DNA of 64,000 nucleotides. It comes from Streptomyces sp. JJ38. GTDB lineage: Bacteria; Actinomycetota; Actinomycetes; Streptomycetales; Streptomycetaceae. A program made the translations under genes and the position numbers. The stretch is from contig NZ_JABLSI010000025.1 in the NCBI RefSeq assembly GCF_019303475.1, positions 1 to 64,000 on the forward strand. Reading direction: 5' to 3'. Shown in pieces: positions 40,919 to 49,321 of the stretch (within the stretch, counting starts at the first letter, position 1; each line of letters starts with the position of its first letter). A model generated the notes under the pieces. The model had not been told where the DNA came from. It made no database searches and worked only from the letters and a program-made list of their open reading frames with translations.

Positions 40919-43135
40919 CTACTCGCGTACCAGGACCTTCGGCTCCGGGTCGGCCTCGGGCTCGTTCCCGCGGCCCTCCTCGCTGATCCCGCGGAAGCCG
41001 CGCAGCGGGGCCGGGGCCCACCAGGTGGCCTTGCCGAAGACGGACATCAGCGCCGGGACGAGCAGGCAGCGCACGAGTGTGGCGTCGACGAGCACGGCCA
41101 GGGCCACTCCGAGGCCCAGCATCTTCGTGATGGTGATCTCGGAGGTGCCGATGGCCACCATCACGATGGCGAGGATGACCGCCGCCGCGGTGATGACGCC
41201 GCCGGTCTGGGCGATGCCGGCGGCCACGGCCGCGCGGTGGTCCCCGGTGCGGTCGTGGTTCTCCTTGATCCGCGACAGCACGAAGAGGCTGTAGTCCATC
41301 GAGAGCCCGAAGGTCATGCAGAACATGAGCACCGGCAGCGAGGTCTCGATGAACCCGGTGGCCGTGAAGCCGAGGGCGCCGCTGAGGTTGCCGTCCTGGA
41401 AGACCCACACCGAGGCACCGAACATGGCCGTCAGGCTGAGCGCGTTGAGCACGACGGCCTGGAGGGGCAGGACGAACGAGCCGGTCATCACATAGACCAT
41501 GAGCAGCGTCACCACGAGGATGAACAGCAGTGCCCACGGCAGCAGTTCGCCGATGACGTCCTTGCTGTCGACGAGCATCGCGGCCTGCCCGCCGACGCTG
41601 ACCGGGAAGGACGTCTCGACGTCCCGCACCTCCCGCACCATCTGCTGGCTCTCGGCCGAGATGGCCTCGACCGTGCCGTCCGGCCACACCGTCAGATAGC
41701 TGACGCCGTCCACGGCGCGGGCGGCGCTCAGCTGCGTGGGTGGCCGCACCCGTTCGCCCTCGCGGTAGCTGCCGGTGGGGCTGTCCACCCGCCCCACGTG
41801 GTCCAGCGTGGACAGCTCGGCCGCGAAGGCGGCCACGCCCCCGGCCGGGGCCCGGTCGGCGAGGACGTCGATGCCGGCCGTCGGGCTGCCGGGGAAGACG
41901 TCCCGGATGGTGTCGTGGACCGCGCGCGGCTCGGAGCCCTTCCCGAGCTGGCGGTCGTCGACGGTGCCGAACTCCGCGCCGAGGAAGGGGAGTCCGAGCA
42001 CGACGAGGAGGGCGGTGATACCGACGGTCACCACGGGGCCCCGGCGCATCGCGCCGCCCGCGACGGCGCGCCAGCGCCGCTCGGCCGCCGCCTCGCGGGC
42101 CGCCCGGTCGCCCCGGACGAGGCGCCAGGAGTCGACCCGGTGCCCGAGCAGGAGCAGCAGCGCGGGCAGCACGGTGAGGGCCGCCAGTGCCGCGAGGGCG
42201 ACGACCGAGATCCCCGCGTACGCGAAGGAACGCAGGAAGTACATCGGGAAGATGAGCATGGCGGAGAGCGAGACCGCCACGACGAAGGCCGAGAAGAGGA
42301 CCGTGCGGCCGGCGGTGCGCAGGGTGGCGGCCAGGGCCCGGGCGGGCTCCGGGTCCTTCTTCAGCTCCTCGCGGAAGCGGCGCACGATGAGCAGCGCGTA
42401 GTCGATCGCCAGGCCGAAGCCGAGCGCGGTGGTGAGGTTCTGCGCGAAGACGGAGACGTCCGTGAACTCGGTGATGCCGGTCAGCACGGCGCTCGTGCCC
42501 ATGATCGCGACGATGCCGATGGCCAGCGGCAGCAGGGCGGCGACGACGCTGCCGAAGGCGACCAGCAGGATCAGCAGGACGACGGGGAGGGCGATGATCT
42601 CCGCCTTCACCAGGTCCTCGGCCGTCTGCGTCTGGGACTCGTTGCGGACGGCGACGGTGCCTCCGAGGCTCACCTCCAGCTCGCCGATCTCACCGCGGTA
42701 GTCGTCCTCGATCCGCTCGAAGACCTCACCCGCCGCCGTCTCGTCGCCCTTGATGTGGGCGATGACGAGGGCGTGTTCACCGTTCTCCGCGCGCAGCGCC
42801 GGGTCCTTCGTCTGCCAGTAGCCGACGACGCCGGTGATGCCCTCCTCGCCGGCGAGCCGCTCGGCCAGTCGCGTGCCCTGTCGCGCGACCTCCGGGTCGT
42901 CCACCGAACTGCCGTCCGGGCTGTCCACCAGCAGCACCAGGTTGGGGCGGCTGGCCGGGAACTTGTCGTTCATCACCTCGGCGGCCCGGCTCGACTCCGC
43001 GGCCGGGTCCTCCGTGCCGCCCAGCTGGAGCCGGTCGGTGAGCTGCCCGCCGACGACGACGGCTCCCGCCAGCAACAGCGTGGTGACTAAGAGCAACAGC
43101 CTGGGGCGTGAGGAGATCCTGAGGAAGAGGTTCAT
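40919..43135 (-). CDS. MMPL-family RND exporter (contains TTA codon)
   Basis: Membrane transporter of 738 residues with two repeats of six helices and two large outside loops (about 40-190 and 400-560). Helices 4-6 of each half carry the charged motif of MMPL proteins (LAIDYALLIVRRFREE and FGLSMDYSLFVLSRIKE). Codon 16 is TTA (Leu), so translation should depend on the bldA tRNA. It lies at the end of the biosynthetic cluster and probably exports the product or its lipid-like precursor. Confidence 0.9.
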   Translation of the reverse strand: MNLFLRISSRPRLLLLVTTLLLAGAVVVGGQLTDRLQLGGTEDPAAESSRAAEVMNDKFPASRPNLVLLVDSPDGSSVDDPEVARQGTRLAERLAGEEGITGVVGYWQTKDPALRAENGEHALVIAHIKGDETAAGEVFERIEDDYRGEIGELEVSLGGTVAVRNESQTQTAEDLVKAEIIALPVVLLILLVAFGSVVAALLPLAIGIVAIMGTSAVLTGITEFTDVSVFAQNLTTALGFGLAIDYALLIVRRFREELKKDPEPARALAATLRTAGRTVLFSAFVVAVSLSAMLIFPMYFLRSFAYAGISVVALAALAALTVLPALLLLLGHRVDSWRLVRGDRAAREAAAERRWRAVAGGAMRRGPVVTVGITALLVVLGLPFLGAEFGTVDDRQLGKGSEPRAVHDTIRDVFPGSPTAGIDVLADRAPAGGVAAFAAELSTLDHVGRVDSPTGSYREGERVRPPTQLSAARAVDGVSYLTVWPDGTVEAISAESQQMVREVRDVETSFPVSVGGQAAMLVDSKDVIGELLPWALLFILVVTLLMVYVMTGSFVLPLQAVVLNALSLTAMFGASVWVFQDGNLSGALGFTATGFIETSLPVLMFCMTFGLSMDYSLFVLSRIKENHDRTGDHRAAVAAGIAQTGGVITAAAVILAIVMVAIGTSEITITKMLGLGVALAVLVDATLVRCLLVPALMSVFGKATWWAPAPLRGFRGISEEGRGNEPEADPEPKVLVRE

Positions 43136-43192
43136 GAGGGTGTGACCACCGAATCAGCGAGGGGTTTCGGTCGGGGGACGGGCGGCGGAACC

Positions 43193-43999
43193 TCAGGGCT
43201 TGGTGACCGCGAAGACGAACGCCGACCCGAACTTGACCAGCCGGTAGTCCGTGAACCCTACCTTTTCCAGGTGTTCCGGCAGCGTGCGCAGATCGGTGCG
43301 GCGGATGCCGGTGAGGCGCACGCCGAGCCGGCTGCTGACGCGGTCGTTGAGGGCGAAGGTGCTGGCCGTGTAGACGCCGCCGGGCTTCAGCAGCCGGTAC
43401 ACCTCGCGGTAGGCCGCCTCCGGGTCCGCGTACAGGTGCAGCGACCCCGGGTTGTTGACGCCGTCGAAGGACTCGTCCTTGAAGGGCAGGCCGCGCACGT
43501 CGCCACGGACGAACTCCACGTTGCGGCGGCCGACGGTCTCCTCGTAGGCCTTCTTCAGCATGGCCACGGAGATGTCCAGGCCGACGATCGTGGCGTCCGG
43601 GAGCTCGGCGGCGAGCTGGTCGGTGAACCAGCCGGCGCCGCAGGAGAGGTCGAGCCAGGCGCCCTTGCGCGACTCCTCCAGCTTCAGCCAGGAGCGGTAG
43701 ACGTCGAACTCCTCCCGGTAGCTGGGGACGTGGCTGCCGAAGCCGGCGAAGAGGCGGGCGAAGAACGGCCGCATGGCCACCTCGTACAGCCGCACGAACG
43801 CCTTGCTCTCCATGAGCTGCTGGGCGGTCGTGGGGGCGGCCGGGTCGGGCTTGCCGGCCTCCTGCACGAGGTCGGCGAACTCCTCGTGGACGAGGGAGGC
43901 CCGGCCGCAGGAGGCGCACTCCAGCCTGCGCCCGGAGCTCTGCTTGATCTCGCCCGAGCACACCGGGCAGGCGAGGAGGTCCAGTACCTGAGGCTGCAT
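43193..43999 (-). CDS. SAM-dependent methyltransferase with N-terminal zinc ribbon
   Basis: Class I methyltransferase of 268 residues. An N-terminal Trm112-like zinc ribbon (LACPVCSG, then ECASCGRAS) is followed by the Rossmann core with SAM motif LDLSCGAGWFTD and LDISVAMLKKA. ATG 43999 has AGAGGG upstream. It lies in the assembly-line operon, 18 bp after the TE-containing NRPS gene, so it probably methylates the product (O- or N-methylation, unknown). Confidence 0.87.
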   Translation of the reverse strand: MQPQVLDLLACPVCSGEIKQSSGRRLECASCGRASLVHEEFADLVQEAGKPDPAAPTTAQQLMESKAFVRLYEVAMRPFFARLFAGFGSHVPSYREEFDVYRSWLKLEESRKGAWLDLSCGAGWFTDQLAAELPDATIVGLDISVAMLKKAYEETVGRRNVEFVRGDVRGLPFKDESFDGVNNPGSLHLYADPEAAYREVYRLLKPGGVYTASTFALNDRVSSRLGVRLTGIRRTDLRTLPEHLEKVGFTDYRLVKFGSAFVFAVTKP

Positions 44000-44017
44000 G
44001 TCGTGATCCCTCTTCTC

Positions 44018-47000
44018 TCAGTTTCCGTTGGGGGTGTTCGCGGGGCCGCCGACGACGGCGTCGAGCAGCTTGGCGAGCTGCTCGACGTGCGGGGCGGCGA
44101 GCATGGTCAGGTGGTCGCCGGGGGTCTCGTGCACCTCGACGGGGTTGCTGGTGAAGCGGCCCCAGCCGCGCGCCGGGTCGTCCAGCGTCCAGGCGATGAC
44201 CTCGGGGGGCACGTTGTCGGGGTGCAGGTCGGCGGCGCGGAAGAGGGTGAGCGTCCCCTCGTAGGGCCGCTCGGGAACGTAGCGGCTGAGCTGGTCGGCG
44301 ATGTAGGCCTGGATGAAGCCGCGCAGCTGGAACGCGTCGTCGAACTCGGGCGGCAGAACGCCGTGTTCGGCGAGCAGCTCGCGCAGGTAGGCGTGCTGAC
44401 CCGCCTCGTCCAGCGCGGCGACCTCGGCACGGTCGACGGTCAGGTCGCGCTGGAAGATCCGGCCGAAGACGCTGACGAGCGACTCCAGCCAGTCCGCGCG
44501 CTCCCAGGTCGCGAAGTGCCGCTGCCGCTCGGGCAGCGGGGCCGCGGTGTCCAGCAGGCCGACGAGCCCCACCTCCTTGCCGCGCTCCCGCAGCCGGGCG
44601 GCGAGCTCCATGGCCACGTGCCCGCCGAAGGAGTGGCCGACGAAGTGGTACGGGCCCTCGGGCTGCACGTCGAGCACCAGGTCCAGGTACTGGTCGGCCA
44701 GATCGGGCACGAGGGTGTCGGTGGAGACGGAGTCGGTGAACAGCGGCTGCAGCCCGTACGGGGAGAACCGCTCGGGGAGACGGCCGACCAGCTCGTGGAA
44801 GTAGACGAGGTTGCCGCCGGCGCCCGGCAGGAGGAACAGCGGGACCTCCCCGCCCGGCCGCAGGGTGACGAGCCGTTCCCGGACCGCCTCCGTGCCCCGG
44901 TCGAGCGTCTCGGCCATCGCCGCGATCGTCGGCCCCTGGAACAGGGTGGCCAGCGGGAGCCGGCGGCCGAACCGGCGCTCGACCTCGGCCAGCAGCATCA
45001 CGGCGAGCACCGAGTTGCCGCCGAGCCGGAAGAAGTCGTCGTGCACGCCGAGCGACCGCTCGCCGAGCACCTCCTCCCACAGCACCGCCAGCCGCATCTC
45101 GGTCAGGCCGCGCGGTGCCGTGTGCTCGGCCGCCCGGGTGCCGCCCGCGGGCTCGGGCAGGGCGCGGCGGTCCACCTTGCCGTTGGGGGTGTGCGGGAGT
45201 TCGGCCAGCTCCAGCAGCGCGGCCGGGAGCATGTAGGCGGGCAGCCGGTCGGCGATGTGGGCGCGTACGGCCGGGACGGAGAGCCCTGCCCCGGGGCGGG
45301 CGACGACGTAGCCGGCGATGCGGCGGTCGACCCCGGTTCCGTGGACGGTGGCGGCGGCCTCGGCGACGTCCGGGTGGGACTGGAGGGCCGCCTCGATCTC
45401 GCCCAGTTCGACGCGGTAGCCGCGGACCTTGACCTGGTGGTCGGTGCGGCCGATGAACTCCAGGGTGCCGTCGGGCCGGTAGCGCACCAGGTCGCCGGTG
45501 CGGTACATGCGGCCCCCGACGGCCCTGAACGGGTCGGGGACGAAGCGCTCCTCGGTCAGCTCGGGCCGGTCCAGGTAGCCGCGGGTGACGCCGTCCCCGG
45601 CGATGTACAGCTCCCCGGGAACGCCGACCGGCACCGGCTCGCCCGCGGCGTCCAGGACGTACAGCGCGGTGTTGAGGACGGGCCGCCCGATGTACGCGGA
45701 GCCGTCCGGGTCCACCCGGTGGGTGCTGGACCAGATGGTGGTCTCGGTGGGCCCGTACATGTTCTGGACGCGGGCGTCGGTGAGTTCGGTGAGCCGGGCG
45801 GCCAGTGTCGCGGGCAGCTCCTCGCCGCCGAGCAGCAGCAGCCTCAGCCGTCCGAGCGCCTCGGGCCCGCCGGGTTCGGCGAGGACCATGGCCGCCTGGG
45901 AGGGCGTGCACTGGAGGTGGGTGACGCCGTGGCGCTCGATGAGCGCGGGCACCGAGTGGTCTCCGGATGCGCTGTCCGCCTCGCGCCGCGCGTGCAGTTC
46001 GCGGGCCTCGGCGAGCAGCGGCAGCGAGTCGAGGACGGCGTCGTCGTCGAGGCCGAAGTCGATGAGGCAGGCGATCTCGTCGACGCCGGTGTCCGCGATG
46101 GCGTCCAGCCGCCGGGTGACCTGCTCGCTGGTGCCGAAGAGGGCGGCGGTGTCGTAGAAGCGGTCGAAGGCGTGGTCGAGAAGGGCGTTCAGGTCCTCCT
46201 CGGAGAGTGCGTCGAGGTCGTCGCCGAGCCCCATGGTGCGGGCGAGGTTGCCGATGAGCCCGAGCGAGGAGGCCAGGTAGTCGCGGAAGGGTCCGCGGAC
46301 GGTCTCCCGGACGGTGTCGGCGTCGCGGCCCACGTAGGTGTGGACCATGAGCGTCACCTGGCCGGGGCCCTCGTGTCCGGCCGCCGCGCGGGCCGCGCGG
46401 TAGACGTCGATCTTCTCGGCGAGCTGGTCGAGGTCCTGGCCGAGGAGGTGGGTGAGGACGTTGGTGCCGGACTCACCGGCGGCGCGGAACGTCTCCGGGC
46501 TCCCGGCGGCCGTCACCCACAGCGGCAGTTCGGGCTGGACGGGCCGCGGGAGGGGCCGCACGCTGGTCGGCTTCCCGTAGCCGTTGGGCAGTTCGACGGC
46601 GCCTCCGGCCCACAGCGAGCGGATCGTCTCGATCCCGTCGAGCATGACCTGCTTGCGGTCGGCGTAGTGGTCGGGGGCGAGGACGAAGTCGTCGGCCTGC
46701 CAGCCGGAGGCGACGGACAGGCCCACCCGGCCGCCGGAGAGGTTGTCGACGACCGACCACTCCTCCACCACGCGCAGCGGGTTGTGCAGCGGCAGGACGA
46801 CGCTGCCCGCGCGGATGGCGACGCGCTCGGTGACGGCGGCGAGCGCGGCGCTGACCACCGAGGGGTTGGGATAGATGCCGCCGAAGGCGTGGAAGTGCCG
46901 CTCGGGGGTCCACACCGCCTCGAAGCCGTGGGCGTCGGCGAACCGGGCGCCCTCCGTCAGCAGCCGGTAGCCGCCGGCGGCCGACCGGCCCTCGGTCGCG

Positions 47001-49321
47001 GAGGCGCTGGCGAAGTAGAACAGGCTGAGGCTGGCCGTGCCGCCGGGCGTGCGGTCGGGCAGCCGGGCGGCGTCCGGCTGGACGACGACGCTCGACCCCT
47101 GGGTGAGGGTCCACAGCAGTTCGAGCACCGAGATGTCGAAGGAGGCCGTGGTGACGCCGAGCCAGGTGCCGACGCCCTCCTCCGCGAACTCCCGGGTCAT
47201 GGCGGCGAAGAAGTTGACGACGTTGCGGTGCTCGACCATCACGCCCTTGGGACGGCCGGTCGAACCGGAGGTGTAGATGGTGTAGGCGAGGTCCGAGGGC
47301 GTGGCGGCGGGGGCCGCGTTCGGGGCCGAAGCCCCGGTGTCCTCGGGCTCGTCCAGGCACACGAGCCGGGTGGACTCGGGGCGGCGCAGCGTCGAGCGGA
47401 GGGCGGAGACGGTGAGCAGGAGCGGCGCACCGGCGTCCTGGAGGATGTAGTCGTTGCGCTCGGGAGGCGCCGCCGGGTCCAGCGGGAGGTAGGCCGCGCC
47501 GGACTTGAGCACCGCGAGCAGCGCGGTGACGAGGGCGGGCGTGCGCGGCAGGCACAGGCCCACCAGGACGCCGGGGCCCGCGCCGTGCGCCCGCAGCCGC
47601 GCGGCCAGCCGCTCGGCCTCGGCGTCCAGTTCGGCGTAGCTGAGGAGGGTGTCGCCCTGCACCACGGCGGGGGCCTCCGGGGTGGCCGCCGCCTGGCGTT
47701 CGACGAGCTCGTGCACGGTGGCCTCGGGGATCTCCCCCTCGGTGGCGTTCCAGTCGGTGAGGAGCTGCCGGCGCTCCTCGGCGCTCAGGAGGGCGAGCCG
47801 GGCGAGCGGGGTGCCGGGCTCGGCGACGGCGTGCTCCAGCACGGCGCGCCAGTGGCCGACATAGCGCTCGGCGGTGGCGGCGTCGAACAGGTCGGTGGCG
47901 TACTCCAGCGAGCCGTGCAGCCCCTCGGGGCCCTCCTCGGCGATGAGCGTCGTGTCGAACTTGGCGGTGCCGGTGTGGACCTCGCGCAGCTCGCACTCCA
48001 GGCCCGGCAGCCGGAACGTCTCGGCGTTGGCGTTCTGGAGGATGAACATGTGCTGGAACAACGGGCTGTAGCTGAGCGTGCGCTCCGGCTGCTGGAGGTC
48101 CACGAGCTGCTCGAAGGGCAGGTCCTGGTGGTCGAAGGCGGCCAGCGACGTGGTCCGCACCCGCTCCAGCAGCTCCTCGAAGGTCGGGTCGCCCGCGGCG
48201 TCCACGCGCATGACGAGGGTGTTGACGAAGAAGCCGATCAGGGGCTCCACCTCGGGACGCGGCCGGCCGGCCACCGGTGTGCCCACCGGGACGTCGGTGC
48301 TGCCCGACAGCCGGGCCAGGACCACCGACCAGGCGGCGAGCAGGACCATGTACGTCGTGCAGCCGTGGGCGCGCGCCAACGCCTCGACGCGGTCGAGGAG
48401 TTCGCGTGGCAGGGTGTAGGGCACGGCGGCGCCGCGGTAGGACTGGGCGGCCGCCCGGGGCCGGTCGGAGGGCAGGTCCAGCAGGGCGGGGAGGCCGTCG
48501 AGCTGCCGCCGCCAGTGGGCGATGTCCTCGGCGAGGCTCTCCTCGGTGAGGTGCTCGTGCTGCCAGGCCGCGTAGTCGGCGTACTGGACACCCAGTTCGG
48601 GCAGCCCGGCCTCCGTGCCGCCCCCGGCGTAGACGTCGTAGAGCGCGAACAGCTCCCGGAAGAGGATGCCCAGCGACCAGGCGTCGGCGGCGATGTGGTG
48701 CACCGACAACAGCAGGTGGGCACGTCCGGGGCCCTCGTGGACGAGGGTGGTGCGCAGCAGCGGCGCGGCGCCCAGGTCGAAGGGGCGGGACGCCTCCTCG
48801 CGGGCCAGCTCGTCGACGGTCTCGCCCGGGGCGAGGTGCCGCTCGGGCAGCGGCACCTCGGCGGGCGGCACCACCGCGGCCGTGGGCTGCTCGCCCTCGA
48901 CGCGCACCACGGTGCGCAGGGCCTCGTGCCGCCGGACCAGTTCGGTCACGGCCCGGCGCAGGGCGGCGGCGGTCCCGGTGTCCACGGTCCCGTTCAGCGT
49001 CACCCGGCCGGAGAGGTTGTAGGCGGCGGCGCCGCTCTCCGGGAGCATCTGGGCCATGACCCACATGCGCCGCTGGCCGTGGGACAGCGGCAGCCGGTCC
49101 CCGGTGCGGTCGGTGGGCCGGACCGGCGGGCGCTCGCCCGCGCGGCCGCCGCGCACCGACCGCAGCAGCTCGACGAGGGCGGGCCGGTGCTCCTTGATCC
49201 GTTCGCGCAGCGCGTCGTCGAGGGCGCCCGGCGGTGCGCTGAACCGCAGCCGCCCCTCGTCCTCCCAGAGGTTGATGTCGCGGCCGCGCAGCTCCGCGAG
49301 GAGTTCGATGTGGGCGCTCAC
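44018..49321 (-). CDS. NRPS: C - A (Gly, with embedded luciferase-like monooxygenase) - PCP - TE
   Basis: Termination NRPS of 1767 residues. Order: TubC-type docking (1-55), condensation (about 70-480; HHIAADAWS), adenylation first part (about 500-760; YTSGSTGRPKG, FDISVLE), an inserted MupA-type FMN monooxygenase (about 760-1110), adenylation second part (about 1120-1410; MYGPTETTIW, NGKVDRR), PCP (Ser in LGGNSVL), and thioesterase (about 1490-1767; GHSFGG, His in GDHLTM). Specificity residues read by alignment give D-I-L-Q-L-G-M-I-W-K, the glycine code. The insertion lies between motifs A4 and A5. The same arrangement in myxothiazol MtaG hydroxylates glycine at the alpha carbon, leading to a terminal amide. 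GTG 49321 overlaps the previous stop (GTGA). Confidence 0.93.
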   Translation of the reverse strand: MSAHIELLAELRGRDINLWEDEGRLRFSAPPGALDDALRERIKEHRPALVELLRSVRGGRAGERPPVRPTDRTGDRLPLSHGQRRMWVMAQMLPESGAAAYNLSGRVTLNGTVDTGTAAALRRAVTELVRRHEALRTVVRVEGEQPTAAVVPPAEVPLPERHLAPGETVDELAREEASRPFDLGAAPLLRTTLVHEGPGRAHLLLSVHHIAADAWSLGILFRELFALYDVYAGGGTEAGLPELGVQYADYAAWQHEHLTEESLAEDIAHWRRQLDGLPALLDLPSDRPRAAAQSYRGAAVPYTLPRELLDRVEALARAHGCTTYMVLLAAWSVVLARLSGSTDVPVGTPVAGRPRPEVEPLIGFFVNTLVMRVDAAGDPTFEELLERVRTTSLAAFDHQDLPFEQLVDLQQPERTLSYSPLFQHMFILQNANAETFRLPGLECELREVHTGTAKFDTTLIAEEGPEGLHGSLEYATDLFDAATAERYVGHWRAVLEHAVAEPGTPLARLALLSAEERRQLLTDWNATEGEIPEATVHELVERQAAATPEAPAVVQGDTLLSYAELDAEAERLAARLRAHGAGPGVLVGLCLPRTPALVTALLAVLKSGAAYLPLDPAAPPERNDYILQDAGAPLLLTVSALRSTLRRPESTRLVCLDEPEDTGASAPNAAPAATPSDLAYTIYTSGSTGRPKGVMVEHRNVVNFFAAMTREFAEEGVGTWLGVTTASFDISVLELLWTLTQGSSVVVQPDAARLPDRTPGGTASLSLFYFASASATEGRSAAGGYRLLTEGARFADAHGFEAVWTPERHFHAFGGIYPNPSVVSAALAAVTERVAIRAGSVVLPLHNPLRVVEEWSVVDNLSGGRVGLSVASGWQADDFVLAPDHYADRKQVMLDGIETIRSLWAGGAVELPNGYGKPTSVRPLPRPVQPELPLWVTAAGSPETFRAAGESGTNVLTHLLGQDLDQLAEKIDVYRAARAAAGHEGPGQVTLMVHTYVGRDADTVRETVRGPFRDYLASSLGLIGNLARTMGLGDDLDALSEEDLNALLDHAFDRFYDTAALFGTSEQVTRRLDAIADTGVDEIACLIDFGLDDDAVLDSLPLLAEARELHARREADSASGDHSVPALIERHGVTHLQCTPSQAAMVLAEPGGPEALGRLRLLLLGGEELPATLAARLTELTDARVQNMYGPTETTIWSSTHRVDPDGSAYIGRPVLNTALYVLDAAGEPVPVGVPGELYIAGDGVTRGYLDRPELTEERFVPDPFRAVGGRMYRTGDLVRYRPDGTLEFIGRTDHQVKVRGYRVELGEIEAALQSHPDVAEAAATVHGTGVDRRIAGYVVARPGAGLSVPAVRAHIADRLPAYMLPAALLELAELPHTPNGKVDRRALPEPAGGTRAAEHTAPRGLTEMRLAVLWEEVLGERSLGVHDDFFRLGGNSVLAVMLLAEVERRFGRRLPLATLFQGPTIAAMAETLDRGTEAVRERLVTLRPGGEVPLFLLPGAGGNLVYFHELVGRLPERFSPYGLQPLFTDSVSTDTLVPDLADQYLDLVLDVQPEGPYHFVGHSFGGHVAMELAARLRERGKEVGLVGLLDTAAPLPERQRHFATWERADWLESLVSVFGRIFQRDLTVDRAEVAALDEAGQHAYLRELLAEHGVLPPEFDDAFQLRGFIQAYIADQLSRYVPERPYEGTLTLFRAADLHPDNVPPEVIAWTLDDPARGWGRFTSNPVEVHETPGDHLTMLAAPHVEQLAKLLDAVVGGPANTPNGN

